A stretch of DNA of 64,000 bases from Pseudomonas sp. Os17 (GTDB lineage: Bacteria; Pseudomonadota; Gammaproteobacteria; Pseudomonadales; Pseudomonadaceae), in the NCBI RefSeq assembly GCF_001547895.1, contig NZ_AP014627.1, forward strand, positions 6,202,001 to 6,266,000. Reading direction: 5' to 3'. This document shows positions 30,743 to 41,469 of the stretch, piece after piece; positions within the stretch are counted from its first letter, which is position 1, and every line of letters begins with the position of its first letter. The notes under the pieces were generated by a model that saw only the letters and a program-made list of their open reading frames with translations, had not been told where the DNA came from and searched no databases. The position numbers were made by a program, and so were the translations under genes.

Positions 30743-30958
30743 ATGCCAGCCGTCAAAGTTAAAGAGAACGAACCCTTCGACGTAGCTCTGCGTCGTTTCA
30801 AGCGCTCCTGCGAAAAAGCCGGTGTTCTGGCTGAAGTTCGTAGCCGCGAATTTTACGAGAAGCCGACTTCCGAGCGTAAGCGCAAAGCAGCTGCTGCTGT
30901 TAAGCGTCACGCCAAGAAAGTTCAGCGCGAACAGCGCCGCGCCGTACGTCTGTACTAA
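30743..30958 (+). CDS. rpsU: 30S ribosomal protein S21
   Basis: A 71-aa very basic protein with the S21 signature [23 protein letters not shown] and a basic C-terminal helix. It is the first gene of the macromolecular synthesis operon rpsU-dnaG-rpoD. It has an A-rich leader after tsaD; a GGGTT/AACCC pairing near 30650-30668 lies in the leader. Confidence 0.97.
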
Positions 30959-31439
30959 TACACAGACGTTCGCTGCAAGCTTCTGCCAAGCCCGGCCCTC
31001 AGCCGGGCTAATGGCATTTGCGGAATACGCTTGATGCTTCACCGTCGAAGCCGCCCATGCGACCCAGACGAATCTGCTTCACCACGTCAGACCTGGCTCT
31101 TGCCAGCGGTGCACGTCTTTTCTGACGAGCCTTCCAAGGCTACTGACGAGCACACCCTTACTGATTCCTACAGACGATCAGCCCAAGGCGCACTTCTCCG
31201 GCGCCCGCTTAATGAGCTATCCGAGGCCACCCAAAGGCCACTGTCGGACTCAGCGCAATACCTTCAAATAGTCGAATACTGATAGAAACTAACGTCAGTG
31301 GACGTTCGGCAGATACACTTCCCGACTGCGATCACGCCGAAAACCCGGACCGAGCCGCGCAACCTTCACGCCTCGCTGCATCCGGTCTTTCGACAGCGTC
31401 GCCAGGGCTATTTTTTCCCGCAGTGATGACGAGAACGCC
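30959..31439 (+). other. rpsU-dnaG intergenic region with hairpin
   Basis: In this 481-nt stretch I found no believable gene. It holds a hairpin AGCCCGGC-CCTCA-GCCGGGCT (30989-31009), in the place of the classical attenuating terminator after rpsU but with no T-run. Further on is a short AGCCTT/AAGGCT pairing near 31124-31137. P. aeruginosa has a GatB/YqeY-type gene here (PA0578); nothing like it is visible. The region may hold an internal promoter for dnaG-rpoD, though no clear box was seen. Confidence 0.6.
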
Positions 31440-33413
31440 ATGGCCGGGCTCATTCCCCAGAGCTTTATTGACGACCTTCTGAACCGCACCGACATCGTCG
31501 ATGTCGTCAGCTCGCGCCTGCAGATCAAGAAAGCCGGCAAGAACTACACCGCCTGTTGCCCGTTCCACAAGGAAAAGACCCCTTCCTTCAGCGTCAGCCC
31601 CGACAAGCAGTTCTACTACTGCTTCGGCTGTGGCGCGGGCGGCAACGCCCTCGGCTTCATCATGGACCACGACAACCTGGACTTCCCCCAGGCCGTCGAG
31701 GAACTGGCGAAAGCCGCCGGCATGGAGATTCCCCGCGAGGAAAGCACTCGCGGCCAGCGCAAACCCCGACAGCCCACGGACTCCCCGCTCTATCCCCTGC
31801 TCACTGCCGCTGCCGACTACTATCGCCAGGCCCTGAAAAGCCACCCGGCACGCAAGGCGGCGGTGGACTACCTCAAGGGACGCGGCCTCACCGGCGAGAT
31901 CGCCCGCGACTTCGGCCTGGGCTTCGCCCCGCCCGGCTGGGACAACCTGTTCAAGCATCTGAGCAGCGACACCCTGCAGCAAAAAGCCATGATCGACGCC
32001 GGCCTGCTGATTGAAAACGCCGAGACCGGCAAACGCTATGACCGCTTTCGCGACCGGGTGATGTTTCCCATCCGCGATACCCGCGGCCGGATCATTGCCT
32101 TTGGCGGCCGGGTGCTGGGGGACGACAAACCCAAGTACCTGAACTCCCCGGAAACCCCGGTGTTTCACAAAGGCCAGGAACTCTACGGCCTGTACGAGGC
32201 CCGCAAGAACAACCGCAACCTCGACGAAATCATCGTCGTCGAGGGCTACATGGACGTGATTGCCCTGGCCCAGCAAGGGCTGCGCAATGCCGTCGCGACC
32301 CTGGGCACCGCCACCAGCGAGGAACACCTCAAGCGCCTGTTCCGCATCGTGCCCAACGTACTGTTCTGCTTCGACGGCGACCAGGCCGGACGCAAGGCCG
32401 CCTGGCGCGCCCTGGAAGCCACCCTGAGCTGCCTGCAGGACGGACGCCGCGCACGCTTCCTGTTCCTTCCGGAAGGCGAAGACCCGGACACCCTGGTGCG
32501 TTCCGAAGGCACCGACGCCTTCCGCGCGCGGATCAATCAGCACGCGCAGCCGTTGGCGGATTACTTTTTCCAGCAACTGATCGACGAAGCAGACCCGCGC
32601 TCTCTGGAAGGCAAGGCCCACCTGGCCACGCTGGCTGCGCCGCTGATCGAAAAGATCCCTGGCGCCAACCTGCGCACCCTGATGCGCCAGCGCCTCAGCG
32701 AGATCACCGGCCTGACCAGCGAAACCGTCACGCAACTGGTCCACAACGCCGCGCCGGAAGCGCCGCCAGCCTACGACGCCGGCATTGATTACGACGCAAT
32801 GCCGGATTACGCCGACTACCATGAGCCCCACCAGGAAACCTACGTCCCTCAACAGGAGTGGACGCCGAAGAAAAATGGCGGCGGCAAGAAGTGGGAAAAC
32901 AAGCCCTGGGACAAGAACGGCAAGGGCAAGCGCCAGGGCGATCGCGACCAGCCCAGGGGCCCGCGGGTCCCGGCAGCGGTGGAGCCTCCGACACTGGCAG
33001 CCCTGCGTACCTTGCTGCATCACCCGCAGTTGGCAGAAAAAGTTGAAGATGCCGGGCACTTTGCCGATGACGACAACATCAATACACAGTTGCTGGTCGC
33101 CCTGATCGAAGCCGTGCAGAAAAATCCTAAGCTACGCTCTATTCATCAGTTGATGGCGCGCTGGCACGGCACTCAGCAGGGCCACCTGCTGACTGCCCTG
33201 GCAGAAAAAGAGTGGTTGATCGACGGAGATAACCTTGAACAACAGTTTTTCGACACCATTAATAGCTTGTCCGCTCGCCAACGCGAGCGTGTTTTAGACC
33301 AACTTCTCAGGAAATCGCGTCAAAGCGAGCTCAGCAGCGAAGAGAAAATTCAGCTGGTTGAGCTTTTAAAACGCAATGTTCCCGCATCGAACCCGACCTC
33401 AACTGGCGCGTGA
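31440..33413 (+). CDS. dnaG: DNA primase
   Basis: A 657-aa primase. The N-terminal zinc-binding domain has C40, H43, C61 and C64 (CCPFHKEKTPSF ... CFGCG). The TOPRIM catalytic core has VVEGYMDVIALAQQG and DGDQAGRKAA. A Lys/Gly/Pro-rich linker (about 455-515, KNGGGKKWENKPWDKNGKGK) leads to the C-terminal DnaB-binding domain. The start lies after an AT-rich TATTTTTTCCC with only a weak Shine-Dalgarno (GAGAACG), consistent with the low expression of primase. Confidence 0.97.
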   Translation: MAGLIPQSFIDDLLNRTDIVDVVSSRLQIKKAGKNYTACCPFHKEKTPSFSVSPDKQFYYCFGCGAGGNALGFIMDHDNLDFPQAVEELAKAAGMEIPREESTRGQRKPRQPTDSPLYPLLTAAADYYRQALKSHPARKAAVDYLKGRGLTGEIARDFGLGFAPPGWDNLFKHLSSDTLQQKAMIDAGLLIENAETGKRYDRFRDRVMFPIRDTRGRIIAFGGRVLGDDKPKYLNSPETPVFHKGQELYGLYEARKNNRNLDEIIVVEGYMDVIALAQQGLRNAVATLGTATSEEHLKRLFRIVPNVLFCFDGDQAGRKAAWRALEATLSCLQDGRRARFLFLPEGEDPDTLVRSEGTDAFRARINQHAQPLADYFFQQLIDEADPRSLEGKAHLATLAAPLIEKIPGANLRTLMRQRLSEITGLTSETVTQLVHNAAPEAPPAYDAGIDYDAMPDYADYHEPHQETYVPQQEWTPKKNGGGKKWENKPWDKNGKGKRQGDRDQPRGPRVPAAVEPPTLAALRTLLHHPQLAEKVEDAGHFADDDNINTQLLVALIEAVQKNPKLRSIHQLMARWHGTQQGHLLTALAEKEWLIDGDNLEQQFFDTINSLSARQRERVLDQLLRKSRQSELSSEEKIQLVELLKRNVPASNPTSTGA

Positions 33414-33427
33414 GGTCATAGCTCGGG

Positions 33428-33433
33428 TATAAT
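33428..33433 (+). promoter_or_regulatory. Perfect TATAAT upstream of rpoD
   Basis: TATAAT at 33428-33433 lies in the 67-nt dnaG-rpoD gap, about 48 nt before rpoD. The matching -35 region is poor, so this would be a weak or alternative-sigma promoter giving rpoD some independence from the operon. Confidence 0.4.
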
Positions 33434-33480
33434 CCTCGGCTTGTTTTTTGCCCGCCAAGACCTTCAGTGGATAGGGTGTT

Positions 33481-35328
<1,848 letters not shown>

Positions 35329-35332
35329 GCCC

Positions 35333-35365
35333 AAGACCCCCAGCCCAGCTGGGGGTTTTGCTTTT
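35333..35365 (+). terminator. rpoD terminator
   Basis: ACCCCCAGC (35336-35344), CCA, GCTGGGGGT (35348-35356) followed by TTTTGCTTTTT. It closes the rpsU-dnaG-rpoD operon. Confidence 0.92.
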
Positions 35366-35439
35366 TGCAGATCCTCGCTCTCCCTCGCCGCATAGCCCGT
35401 CTACACTCGAAACATTCCCCGTGCCATAACGAGACGGTT

Positions 35440-38400
35440 ATGCCCAGACTGTCGGCCATGCTACTGCTGGCGCTGCTTACCTGGACGGCAACGGCTGGCG
35501 CGCTGACTCTCACCGATGAAGAACGTGGCTGGCTCAAGGCTCACCCGCAACTGCGCCTGGGGGTAGATGCCTCCTGGCCGCCATTCGAATATCGAGACGA
35601 GGAAGGTCGCTACCAGGGCCTTGCAGCGGACTACATCCACCTGATCCAGGAACGCCTGTCGGTGAGCCTGACGCCCATCGAGCCCGCCAGCTGGACCGAG
35701 GTGCTCGAGGACGCCAAGCAGGGCAAGCTGGACCTGCTGCCCGGGATCATGTCGACCCCGGAGCGCCAGAGCTACATGGCGTTCACCCGCCCCTACCTTG
35801 ATTTCCCCATCGTCATCCTCGCCCACAGCGGCGGTGCGCAACCGCGCAACCTTCAGGACCTTTACGGCCTGAAAGTGGCCGTGGTGGAAAACTACGCCCC
35901 CCACGAACTGCTGCGCACCCATCATCCGGACCTGAACCTGGTCGCCCTGCCCAACATCAGTTCCGCACTGCAGGCCCTGGCCACCGACGAAGTGGACGCC
36001 GTGGTCGGTGACCTGGCCTCCAGCGTCTGGAGCCTGCGCCAGCTCAAGCTCGAGGGCCTGTATGTCAGCGGCGAAACCCCCTATCGCTACCAGTTGGCGA
36101 TGGGCGTCCCGCGCGACAGCAAGATCCTGGTTGGCATTCTCGACAAGGTGCTGGCTGACCTCAGCCCCGATGAAATCAGTGCCATTCAGCAACACTGGGT
36201 CGGCAGCGTGCTCGACCATCGAACCTTCTGGTCCGACGTGCTGCTCTACGGGCTGCCCGGGCTGCTCCTGCTGGTCACCGTGCTCGCGGTGGTGATCCGT
36301 ATCAACCGCCGCCTGAGCTCGGAGATCTCCCGCAGGGTGGCCCTGGAACAGGAGCTGCGCAGCAGCGAATACCACTATCGCAGCCTGGTGGAGAGCCTGT
36401 CCGCCATCGCCTGGGAAGCCCGCGTCAGCGACTTCACCTACAGCTACGTCTCGCCCCACGCCGAAGCGCTGCTGGGCTATCCCCTGGCTCACTGGCTGGT
36501 TCCCGGGTTCTGGCGCAACATCATCCACCCCGCCGACCTGACCCGGGCCCAGGCGTTCTGCGACCACGAGGTCCAGGCCGGGCGCGACCACAGCCTCGAC
36601 TACCGGGTGATCACCGCCGACGGTCGCTGCCTCTGGGTACGCGACATCGTCAGCCTGATCGAGCACGGCCAGGAACCGGTGATGCGCGGGCTGATGATCG
36701 ACATCAGCGAAGCCAAGCACACCGAAGAAGCGCTACGCCTGTCCGAGCAGAAGTTCGCTTCGGTGTTCCAGCAGTGCCCGGACATCCTGGTCATCGCACG
36801 CCTGTCCGACGGCTGCCTGCTGGAGGTCAACAAGGCCTTCGAGGAACAGATCGGCCTGAGTGCCGAAACGGTCATCGGCCAGACCGCCACCGAGCTGAAC
36901 ATCTGGGGGATCCCGGGGGTCGGCCCCAGCCTCTTGCAGCGCTTGCAGGCCGGCAGCATCCGCAACCTGGAGATGCCCTTTCGCCGCCACGGTGGCCAGC
37001 TGTTCACCGGGCTGATCTCCGCCGAGCCCTTTGACCTCGACACCACCCCGGCGCTGGTGGTGGTGGTGCGCGACATCAGCCAGCTCAAGGAAACCCAGCA
37101 GCAACTGCAGACCTCCGAAGAGAAGTTCGCCAAAGCCTTCCACGCCTCCCCGGACGGACTGCTGTTGAGCCGCCAGCGCGATGGCCTGCTGATCGAGGTC
37201 AACGAGGGCTTCAGTCGCATCACCGGCTTCAATAGCGCCGTGTCGCTGGACCGCTCGACCCTGGAACTGGGGATCTGGGTCAATCTCAACGAACGCAAAC
37301 AGATGCTCGATCTGCTGCAACGCGACGGCTACGTCCGTGACTTCCGTTGCCATATTCGCCGCAACGATGGCCAGATCCGCCTTTGCGAGCTGTCCAGCCG
37401 GCCGCTGCCCATCGGCGAAGAAGACTGCATGCTGACCATCGCCCGGGACATTACCGATCGCCAGCAAATGCAGGAAAAACTGCAACAGGCCGCCACAGTG
37501 TTTGAAAGCACCGCCGAGGGCGTGATGATCACCGATACCCAGCAGCGCATCAGCGCGGTCAATCGGGCCTTCAGCGAAATCACCGGCTACAGCGAAAGTG
37601 AAACCCTGGGCCAGACCCCGCGCCTGCTGGCATCGGGGCTGCACGACAGCGCCTTCTACGCCGCGATGTGGCATCAACTGACCCTGGAAGGCCACTGGCA
37701 GGGCGAGATTTCCAACCGTCGCAAGAACGGCGAGCTCTACCCCAACTGGTTGACCATCAACGCCGTGCGCAACAAGGAGCGGCAGATCACCCATTTCGTG
37801 GCGGTATTCGCCGATATCTCCAGCCTCAAGCACGCCCAGGCACGGCTCGACTATCAGGCCCACCACGACCCCCTGACCGGCCTGCCCAATCGCACCCTGT
37901 TCGAAAGTCGCCTGCTGGCCGCGCTCAACGGCCAGCAGGACAGCGGCGGCCAGGGCGCGGTGCTGTTCCTCGACCTGGATCGCTTCAAGCACATCAACGA
38001 CAGCCTCGGCCACCCGGTGGGCGATCTGCTGCTCAAGGGCATCGCCGTGCGCCTCAAGGAACAGCTACGAGACATCGACACCGTGGCTCGCCTGGGCGGG
38101 GACGAATTCATCATCCTGCTGCCCGGGCTGCACCAGGCCAGCGATGCCGACCACATCGCCACCAAGTTGCTGAACTGCTTCACCGCGCCGTTCCAGGCCG
38201 GTGAACATGAGTTCTTCATCAGCGCCAGCATCGGCACCAGCCTCTACCCCAAGGACGGTTGCGACGTCGCCACCCTAATCAAGAACGCCGATGCCGCCAT
38301 GTACCGCTCCAAGGCCAAGGGCCGCAACCGCGTGGAACGCTACACCCGCGACCTGACCGCCCAGGCCAGCGAGCGGGTGGCCCTGGAACACGAACTGCGT

Positions 38401-39183
38401 CGGGCCATCGAACGCGATGAGCTATCGCTGTACTTCCAGCCCAAGATCAGCCTCAGCAGCCACGAACTGGTGGGCGCCGAGGCGCTGATCCGCTGGCACC
38501 ACCCCACCTTCGGCGATGTCCCGCCCGAGCACTTCATTCCCCTGGCCGAAGAAAACGGCATGATCCTGCTGATTGGCGACTGGGTCCTGGAACAGGCCTG
38601 CCAGCACCTGCATAGCTGGAACCAGCACTACGAGCACTTCGGACCGCTGTCGGTGAACCTGGCCGGCGCCCAGTTGCGCCAACCCAATCTCCTGGGCCGC
38701 ATCGAACAACTGCTGCGCGACTACGACCTGCAGCCCGGGTTGCTGCAACTGGAGATCACCGAGAACTTCATCATGAGCCAGGCCGAAGAAGCCCTGGAGG
38801 TGTTGCACCAGCTCAAGCGCCTGGGGGTGCAACTGGCCATCGACGACTTCGGCACCGGCTACTCGTCCCTGAGCTACCTCAAGCGCCTGCCCCTGGACTT
38901 CCTCAAGATCGACCAGTCCTTCGTCCGTGGCCTGCCGGACGACCCCCACGACGTGGCCATCGTCCGCGCCATCATCGCCCTGGGTCGCAGCATGCAATTC
39001 ACGGTGATCGCCGAAGGGGTGGAAGACCATGACCAGCAGACCTTCCTCGCCCAGGAAGGCTGCGAGCAGATCCAGGGCTACATCGTCAGTCTGCCCCTTG
39101 AGGCAGATGAGTTCTGTGCGGCCTTCCTGCGGATCCGGGTTTCCGATTTTTCGGATAGCACAGCCGAGAAACCATCGTTATAA
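35440..39183 (+). CDS. rmcA: RmcA-like sensor with VFT, PAS, GGDEF and EAL domains
   Basis: A 1247-aa membrane c-di-GMP protein. Order: signal peptide (1-20), periplasmic Venus-flytrap SBP_bac_3 domain (about 25-255), transmembrane helix (268-291), four PAS domains (about 305-425, 430-550, 555-680, 685-795), GGDEF (motif GGDEF at 886-890) and EAL (motif EAL at 1014-1016, with DDFGTGYSSLSYL and LEITEN intact). Both catalytic motifs are present. P. aeruginosa RmcA (PA0575), at the same position beside rpoD and of matching length, is a phosphodiesterase tuned by redox state, and its periplasmic domain is reported to bind arginine. The start at 35440 gives the signal peptide. Confidence 0.9.
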   Translation: MPRLSAMLLLALLTWTATAGALTLTDEERGWLKAHPQLRLGVDASWPPFEYRDEEGRYQGLAADYIHLIQERLSVSLTPIEPASWTEVLEDAKQGKLDLLPGIMSTPERQSYMAFTRPYLDFPIVILAHSGGAQPRNLQDLYGLKVAVVENYAPHELLRTHHPDLNLVALPNISSALQALATDEVDAVVGDLASSVWSLRQLKLEGLYVSGETPYRYQLAMGVPRDSKILVGILDKVLADLSPDEISAIQQHWVGSVLDHRTFWSDVLLYGLPGLLLLVTVLAVVIRINRRLSSEISRRVALEQELRSSEYHYRSLVESLSAIAWEARVSDFTYSYVSPHAEALLGYPLAHWLVPGFWRNIIHPADLTRAQAFCDHEVQAGRDHSLDYRVITADGRCLWVRDIVSLIEHGQEPVMRGLMIDISEAKHTEEALRLSEQKFASVFQQCPDILVIARLSDGCLLEVNKAFEEQIGLSAETVIGQTATELNIWGIPGVGPSLLQRLQAGSIRNLEMPFRRHGGQLFTGLISAEPFDLDTTPALVVVVRDISQLKETQQQLQTSEEKFAKAFHASPDGLLLSRQRDGLLIEVNEGFSRITGFNSAVSLDRSTLELGIWVNLNERKQMLDLLQRDGYVRDFRCHIRRNDGQIRLCELSSRPLPIGEEDCMLTIARDITDRQQMQEKLQQAATVFESTAEGVMITDTQQRISAVNRAFSEITGYSESETLGQTPRLLASGLHDSAFYAAMWHQLTLEGHWQGEISNRRKNGELYPNWLTINAVRNKERQITHFVAVFADISSLKHAQARLDYQAHHDPLTGLPNRTLFESRLLAALNGQQDSGGQGAVLFLDLDRFKHINDSLGHPVGDLLLKGIAVRLKEQLRDIDTVARLGGDEFIILLPGLHQASDADHIATKLLNCFTAPFQAGEHEFFISASIGTSLYPKDGCDVATLIKNADAAMYRSKAKGRNRVERYTRDLTAQASERVALEHELRRAIERDELSLYFQPKISLSSHELVGAEALIRWHHPTFGDVPPEHFIPLAEENGMILLIGDWVLEQACQHLHSWNQHYEHFGPLSVNLAGAQLRQPNLLGRIEQLLRDYDLQPGLLQLEITENFIMSQAEEALEVLHQLKRLGVQLAIDDFGTGYSSLSYLKRLPLDFLKIDQSFVRGLPDDPHDVAIVRAIIALGRSMQFTVIAEGVEDHDQQTFLAQEGCEQIQGYIVSLPLEADEFCAAFLRIRVSDFSDSTAEKPSL

Positions 39184-39184
39184 T
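39179..39184 (+). promoter_or_regulatory. -10 box of the tRNA gene, overlapping the rmcA stop
   Basis: TATAAT at 39179-39184 overlaps the rmcA stop codon and is followed by a GC-rich discriminator (CCGCCGCC), typical of stable-RNA promoters under stringent control. The -35 region inside rmcA is poor. Confidence 0.5.
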
Positions 39185-39198
39185 CCGCCGCCTGCTGA

Positions 39199-39275
39199 GG
39201 GCCTATAGCTCAGTTGGTTAGAGCAGAGGACTCATAATCCTTTGGTCCACGGTTCAAGTCCGTGTGGGCCCACCA
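39199..39275 (+). tRNA. tRNA with CAU anticodon, probably tRNA-Ile2
   Basis: 77 nt with encoded CCA. Acceptor GGGCCTA pairs with TGGGCCC. D-stem is GCTC/GAGC, anticodon stem GAGGA/TCCTT (one mismatch at its outer end) with loop CTCATAA, T-stem CACGG/CCGTG with loop TTCAAGT. The anticodon CAU could mean elongator Met or lysidine-modified Ile2. C4-G69 and C5-G68 are the base pairs that TilS uses to tell tRNA-Ile2 from tRNA-Met, which favours Ile2. Automated annotation of this locus in other pseudomonads often says tRNA-Met. Confidence 0.9.
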
Positions 39276-39280
39276 AATTG

Positions 39281-39303
39281 AAAGCCGCGCAATGCGCGGC
39301 TTT
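39281..39303 (+). terminator. Terminator after the tRNA
   Basis: AAAGCCGCGC (39281-39290), AAT, GCGCGGCTTT (39294-39303). The same 23 bases occur as an exact reverse complement at 42320-42342, at the other end of the LysR/PfpI segment. Confidence 0.85.
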
Positions 39304-39383
39304 CGCGCTTCTACGGTTCGAAAGACCTCGAATTAAAATCTGCTAACCGTCCACAAAACGTCCACATCAGCCGCTTGAATCGC
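39304..39383. other. AT-richer scar-like sequence downstream of the tRNA
   Basis: A short stretch between the tRNA terminator and the LysR gene. It contains GAATTAAAATCTGC and two copies of the phrase CGTCCACA (39350-39357 and 39360-39367). Its composition differs from the flanks, and it lies where integrases commonly insert. No open frame remains. Confidence 0.35.
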
Positions 39384-40289
39384 TCAGGCTTGGGTGTTAT
39401 CCAGGATGAACTCGATCAGCGCCCGGGATGCGGCTGACAATTGCCGGTGAGGCGGGTAAATAATCGAGAACGGCCGACTGCGCCCACTCAATTGCGCAAG
39501 TATTTCCACCAATTGCCCGCGCTGAATTTTGTCCCGGACGATGAAATCATAGGTCTGGCAGATGCCCAGACCGCTTTCCGCCAGCGAAACGATCCCCAGA
39601 ACATCATCCGAAACCTCCACATTGGCTTGCGGCAGCCATTCGATATTTTTCCCGTCAAGACAGAACAACCACGATCCGACCTTGCCACTGCTGGGCATGA
39701 TGAATGGCAGACAAACGTGCTCGCCTAACATCTCAAGCGTCGTAGGGATGCCGGCGCGAGCCAGGTATTGGGGAGACGCGACGAGGCAAAGCCGCGCATC
39801 TTCCAGTTTGCGGCCCACCAGACCACTGTCCGGCAACTGCCCCAGACGAATCGCCAGATCGTAGCCTTCGGCGACTAGGTCGACATTGCGATTGGTGATG
39901 CTCAGTTCCACCCGCACAGCCGGGTATTGCCGGGCAAACTCACTGAGCAGCGGTGGCAGACGATGATGCCCGTAAGTCGTTGGGACGCTCATCCGAACGC
40001 GCCCGCTCAACTCGCCTTCCTGGCCGCAAATATTGCGCTCCGCCTCTTCAATCTGTGAAAAGGCCAAACGGGTTTGTTCCAGGTACAACTTGCCGGCGTC
40101 TGTCAGGCTGAGCCTTCGGGTAGTACGTCGCAACAATTGCACGCCAAGGCGCGACTCGAGCCTCGTCAACGCCCGGCTGAGCACCGAAGGCGTGGTCGCC
40201 AGGGCAGTGGCAGCAGCACTGACAGTGCCCTGCTCCACCACGCGAATAAAGGCTTCCACATCCCCAAGATGGTCAAATCTACGCGCCAT
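39384..40289 (-). CDS. LysR-family transcriptional regulator
   Basis: A 301-aa regulator. The N-terminal winged helix-turn-helix (residues 4-63) has FIRVVEQGTVSAAATALATTPSVLSRAL, and an effector-binding domain follows from about 90, opening with GRVRMSVPTTYGHHRLPP. It is of the CrgA/DhcR type that often controls a neighbouring divergent gene. It is divergent from the exported DJ-1/PfpI gene across a 116-nt gap with an inverted repeat at 40307-40321. Codon use looks less GC-biased than the core genes around it, consistent with an accessory origin. Confidence 0.9.
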   Translation of the reverse strand: MARRFDHLGDVEAFIRVVEQGTVSAAATALATTPSVLSRALTRLESRLGVQLLRRTTRRLSLTDAGKLYLEQTRLAFSQIEEAERNICGQEGELSGRVRMSVPTTYGHHRLPPLLSEFARQYPAVRVELSITNRNVDLVAEGYDLAIRLGQLPDSGLVGRKLEDARLCLVASPQYLARAGIPTTLEMLGEHVCLPFIMPSSGKVGSWLFCLDGKNIEWLPQANVEVSDDVLGIVSLAESGLGICQTYDFIVRDKIQRGQLVEILAQLSGRSRPFSIIYPPHRQLSAASRALIEFILDNTQA

Positions 40290-40306
40290 TATTGCCTACA
40301 AAGTCC

Positions 40307-40321
40307 AAATGAATTCCATTT
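40307..40321. promoter_or_regulatory. Inverted repeat in the LysR/PfpI divergent promoter
   Basis: AAATG (40307-40311), AATTC, CATTT (40317-40321) forms a perfect dyad in the AT-rich gap between the LysR gene and the first PfpI gene. It is a candidate operator. Confidence 0.4.
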
Positions 40322-40405
40322 TAGGTAGTTTATCGCCAAATCATACATCAATAGAGTATCCAGGCAGGGGCGGCAACCGTTCGCCCGATAAATTCTGGAC
40401 ACGAC

Positions 40406-41248
40406 ATGAGAAAACTGACCCGTATTGCATTAGCCATGGCCCTCGCCAGCACCAGCCTGGCAGCCAGCGCTGACAACGTGCTTGTGGTGCTTTCCGATTC
40501 GGCGAAGCTCGATTTGAAGGACGGCAAGGTCTTTGCCACCGGCTTCTACCTGAACGAGCTTTTGCAACCGGTAAAGATGCTGCTCGACGCGGGCCATAAC
40601 GTCACCTTTGCTACCCCGAACGGCAACGCGCCGACAGTGGACAAAACGTCCATCGATAAAATGTACTTCAACAACGATGAGGCAGCGCTTCAGACCTATA
40701 AGAACTTGCTTGATCAACTGAAACTGACCTTGCCGGAACAGTCACCGGTCATCAGCCTTTCTCGGGTAGAGCAGATTGGTTATGCGCACTTTGATGCGGT
40801 CTACATTCCCGGCGGCCACGCCCCCATGCAGGACCTGCTCCACAGCCGTCAGCTGGGTCGCTTGCTGGCGAATTTCCATGGACAAGACAAGACCACCGCA
40901 CTCGTCTGCCATGGCCCGATCGCCCTGCTGTCGACCTTGCCTGACGCCGAAAAATTCACCCGCCAACTCCAGAGTGCGAAACCTGAGAGGGGCAGCGCCG
41001 ACTGGATTTATGCGGGCTACAAGATGACCGTTATCAGCAATAAGGAAGAGGAAGAAGCCAAAGGTCTGCTCAACGGTGGTGTTATGAAGTTCTACCCGCA
41101 AACCGCGCTGGAACAAGCCGGTGGGGTGTACCGCAGCAACACTTCCAATTGGACGCCTAATGTGGTCATCGATCGCGAGTTGATCACTGGCCAGAATCCA
41201 GCCTCGGCCATTGAGGTCGGCAAGGCACTGCTCGATCGATTGAAATAA
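40406..41248 (+). CDS. Exported DJ-1/PfpI family protein
   Basis: A 280-aa protein. A Sec signal peptide (residues 1-22, cleavage near ASA-D) precedes a class-I glutamine-amidotransferase-like DJ-1/PfpI domain. The nucleophile elbow is at C168 in LVCHGPIALL, and the earlier YIPGGHAPMQDL matches the GGHG-type motif of Hsp31/glyoxalase III proteins. The family includes glyoxalases, deglycases and chaperones; the substrate is unknown here. An exported member is unusual. It pairs with a second, cytoplasmic member downstream. Confidence 0.88.
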   Translation: MRKLTRIALAMALASTSLAASADNVLVVLSDSAKLDLKDGKVFATGFYLNELLQPVKMLLDAGHNVTFATPNGNAPTVDKTSIDKMYFNNDEAALQTYKNLLDQLKLTLPEQSPVISLSRVEQIGYAHFDAVYIPGGHAPMQDLLHSRQLGRLLANFHGQDKTTALVCHGPIALLSTLPDAEKFTRQLQSAKPERGSADWIYAGYKMTVISNKEEEEAKGLLNGGVMKFYPQTALEQAGGVYRSNTSNWTPNVVIDRELITGQNPASAIEVGKALLDRLK

Positions 41249-41310
41249 CACGACTGCAGCACTGCGCCCTCCCTCGACCCCGGTTTCTGACGGGTATTTG
41301 GAGCACTGTA

Positions 41311-41367
41311 ATGAAACCTCACACTGTCCTTATTACTGGTGCGTCAGTCGGTAAAGCGACTTTCTAA
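41311..41367 (+). pseudogene. N-terminal remnant of a short-chain dehydrogenase
   Basis: An ATG with a good GGAG Shine-Dalgarno (about 41300) opens an 18-residue frame. It begins MKPHTVLITGASVGKATF and then stops. TVLITGAS is the first beta-strand and glycine-rich turn of the Rossmann fold of SDR enzymes, which normally continue SSGIG and run to about 250 residues. Nothing further of the fold is visible downstream, so most of the gene has been deleted. Confidence 0.7.
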
Positions 41368-41469
41368 CGACAACATTTGCGGCTCAGCCGCTCCAGCGAA
41401 TTCCCCGACTGTGCCAGTGGGCACTGCCACCGGCATTGCTCCTTCAGCTTGAACTCTAGAGAAAAAATC

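Noticed and set aside
31031..31282. An 83-residue open frame between rpsU and dnaG
   Set aside because: It starts at TTG without a ribosome site, has Arg/Ser/Pro-rich content and no recognisable domain; typical of spurious frames at high GC.
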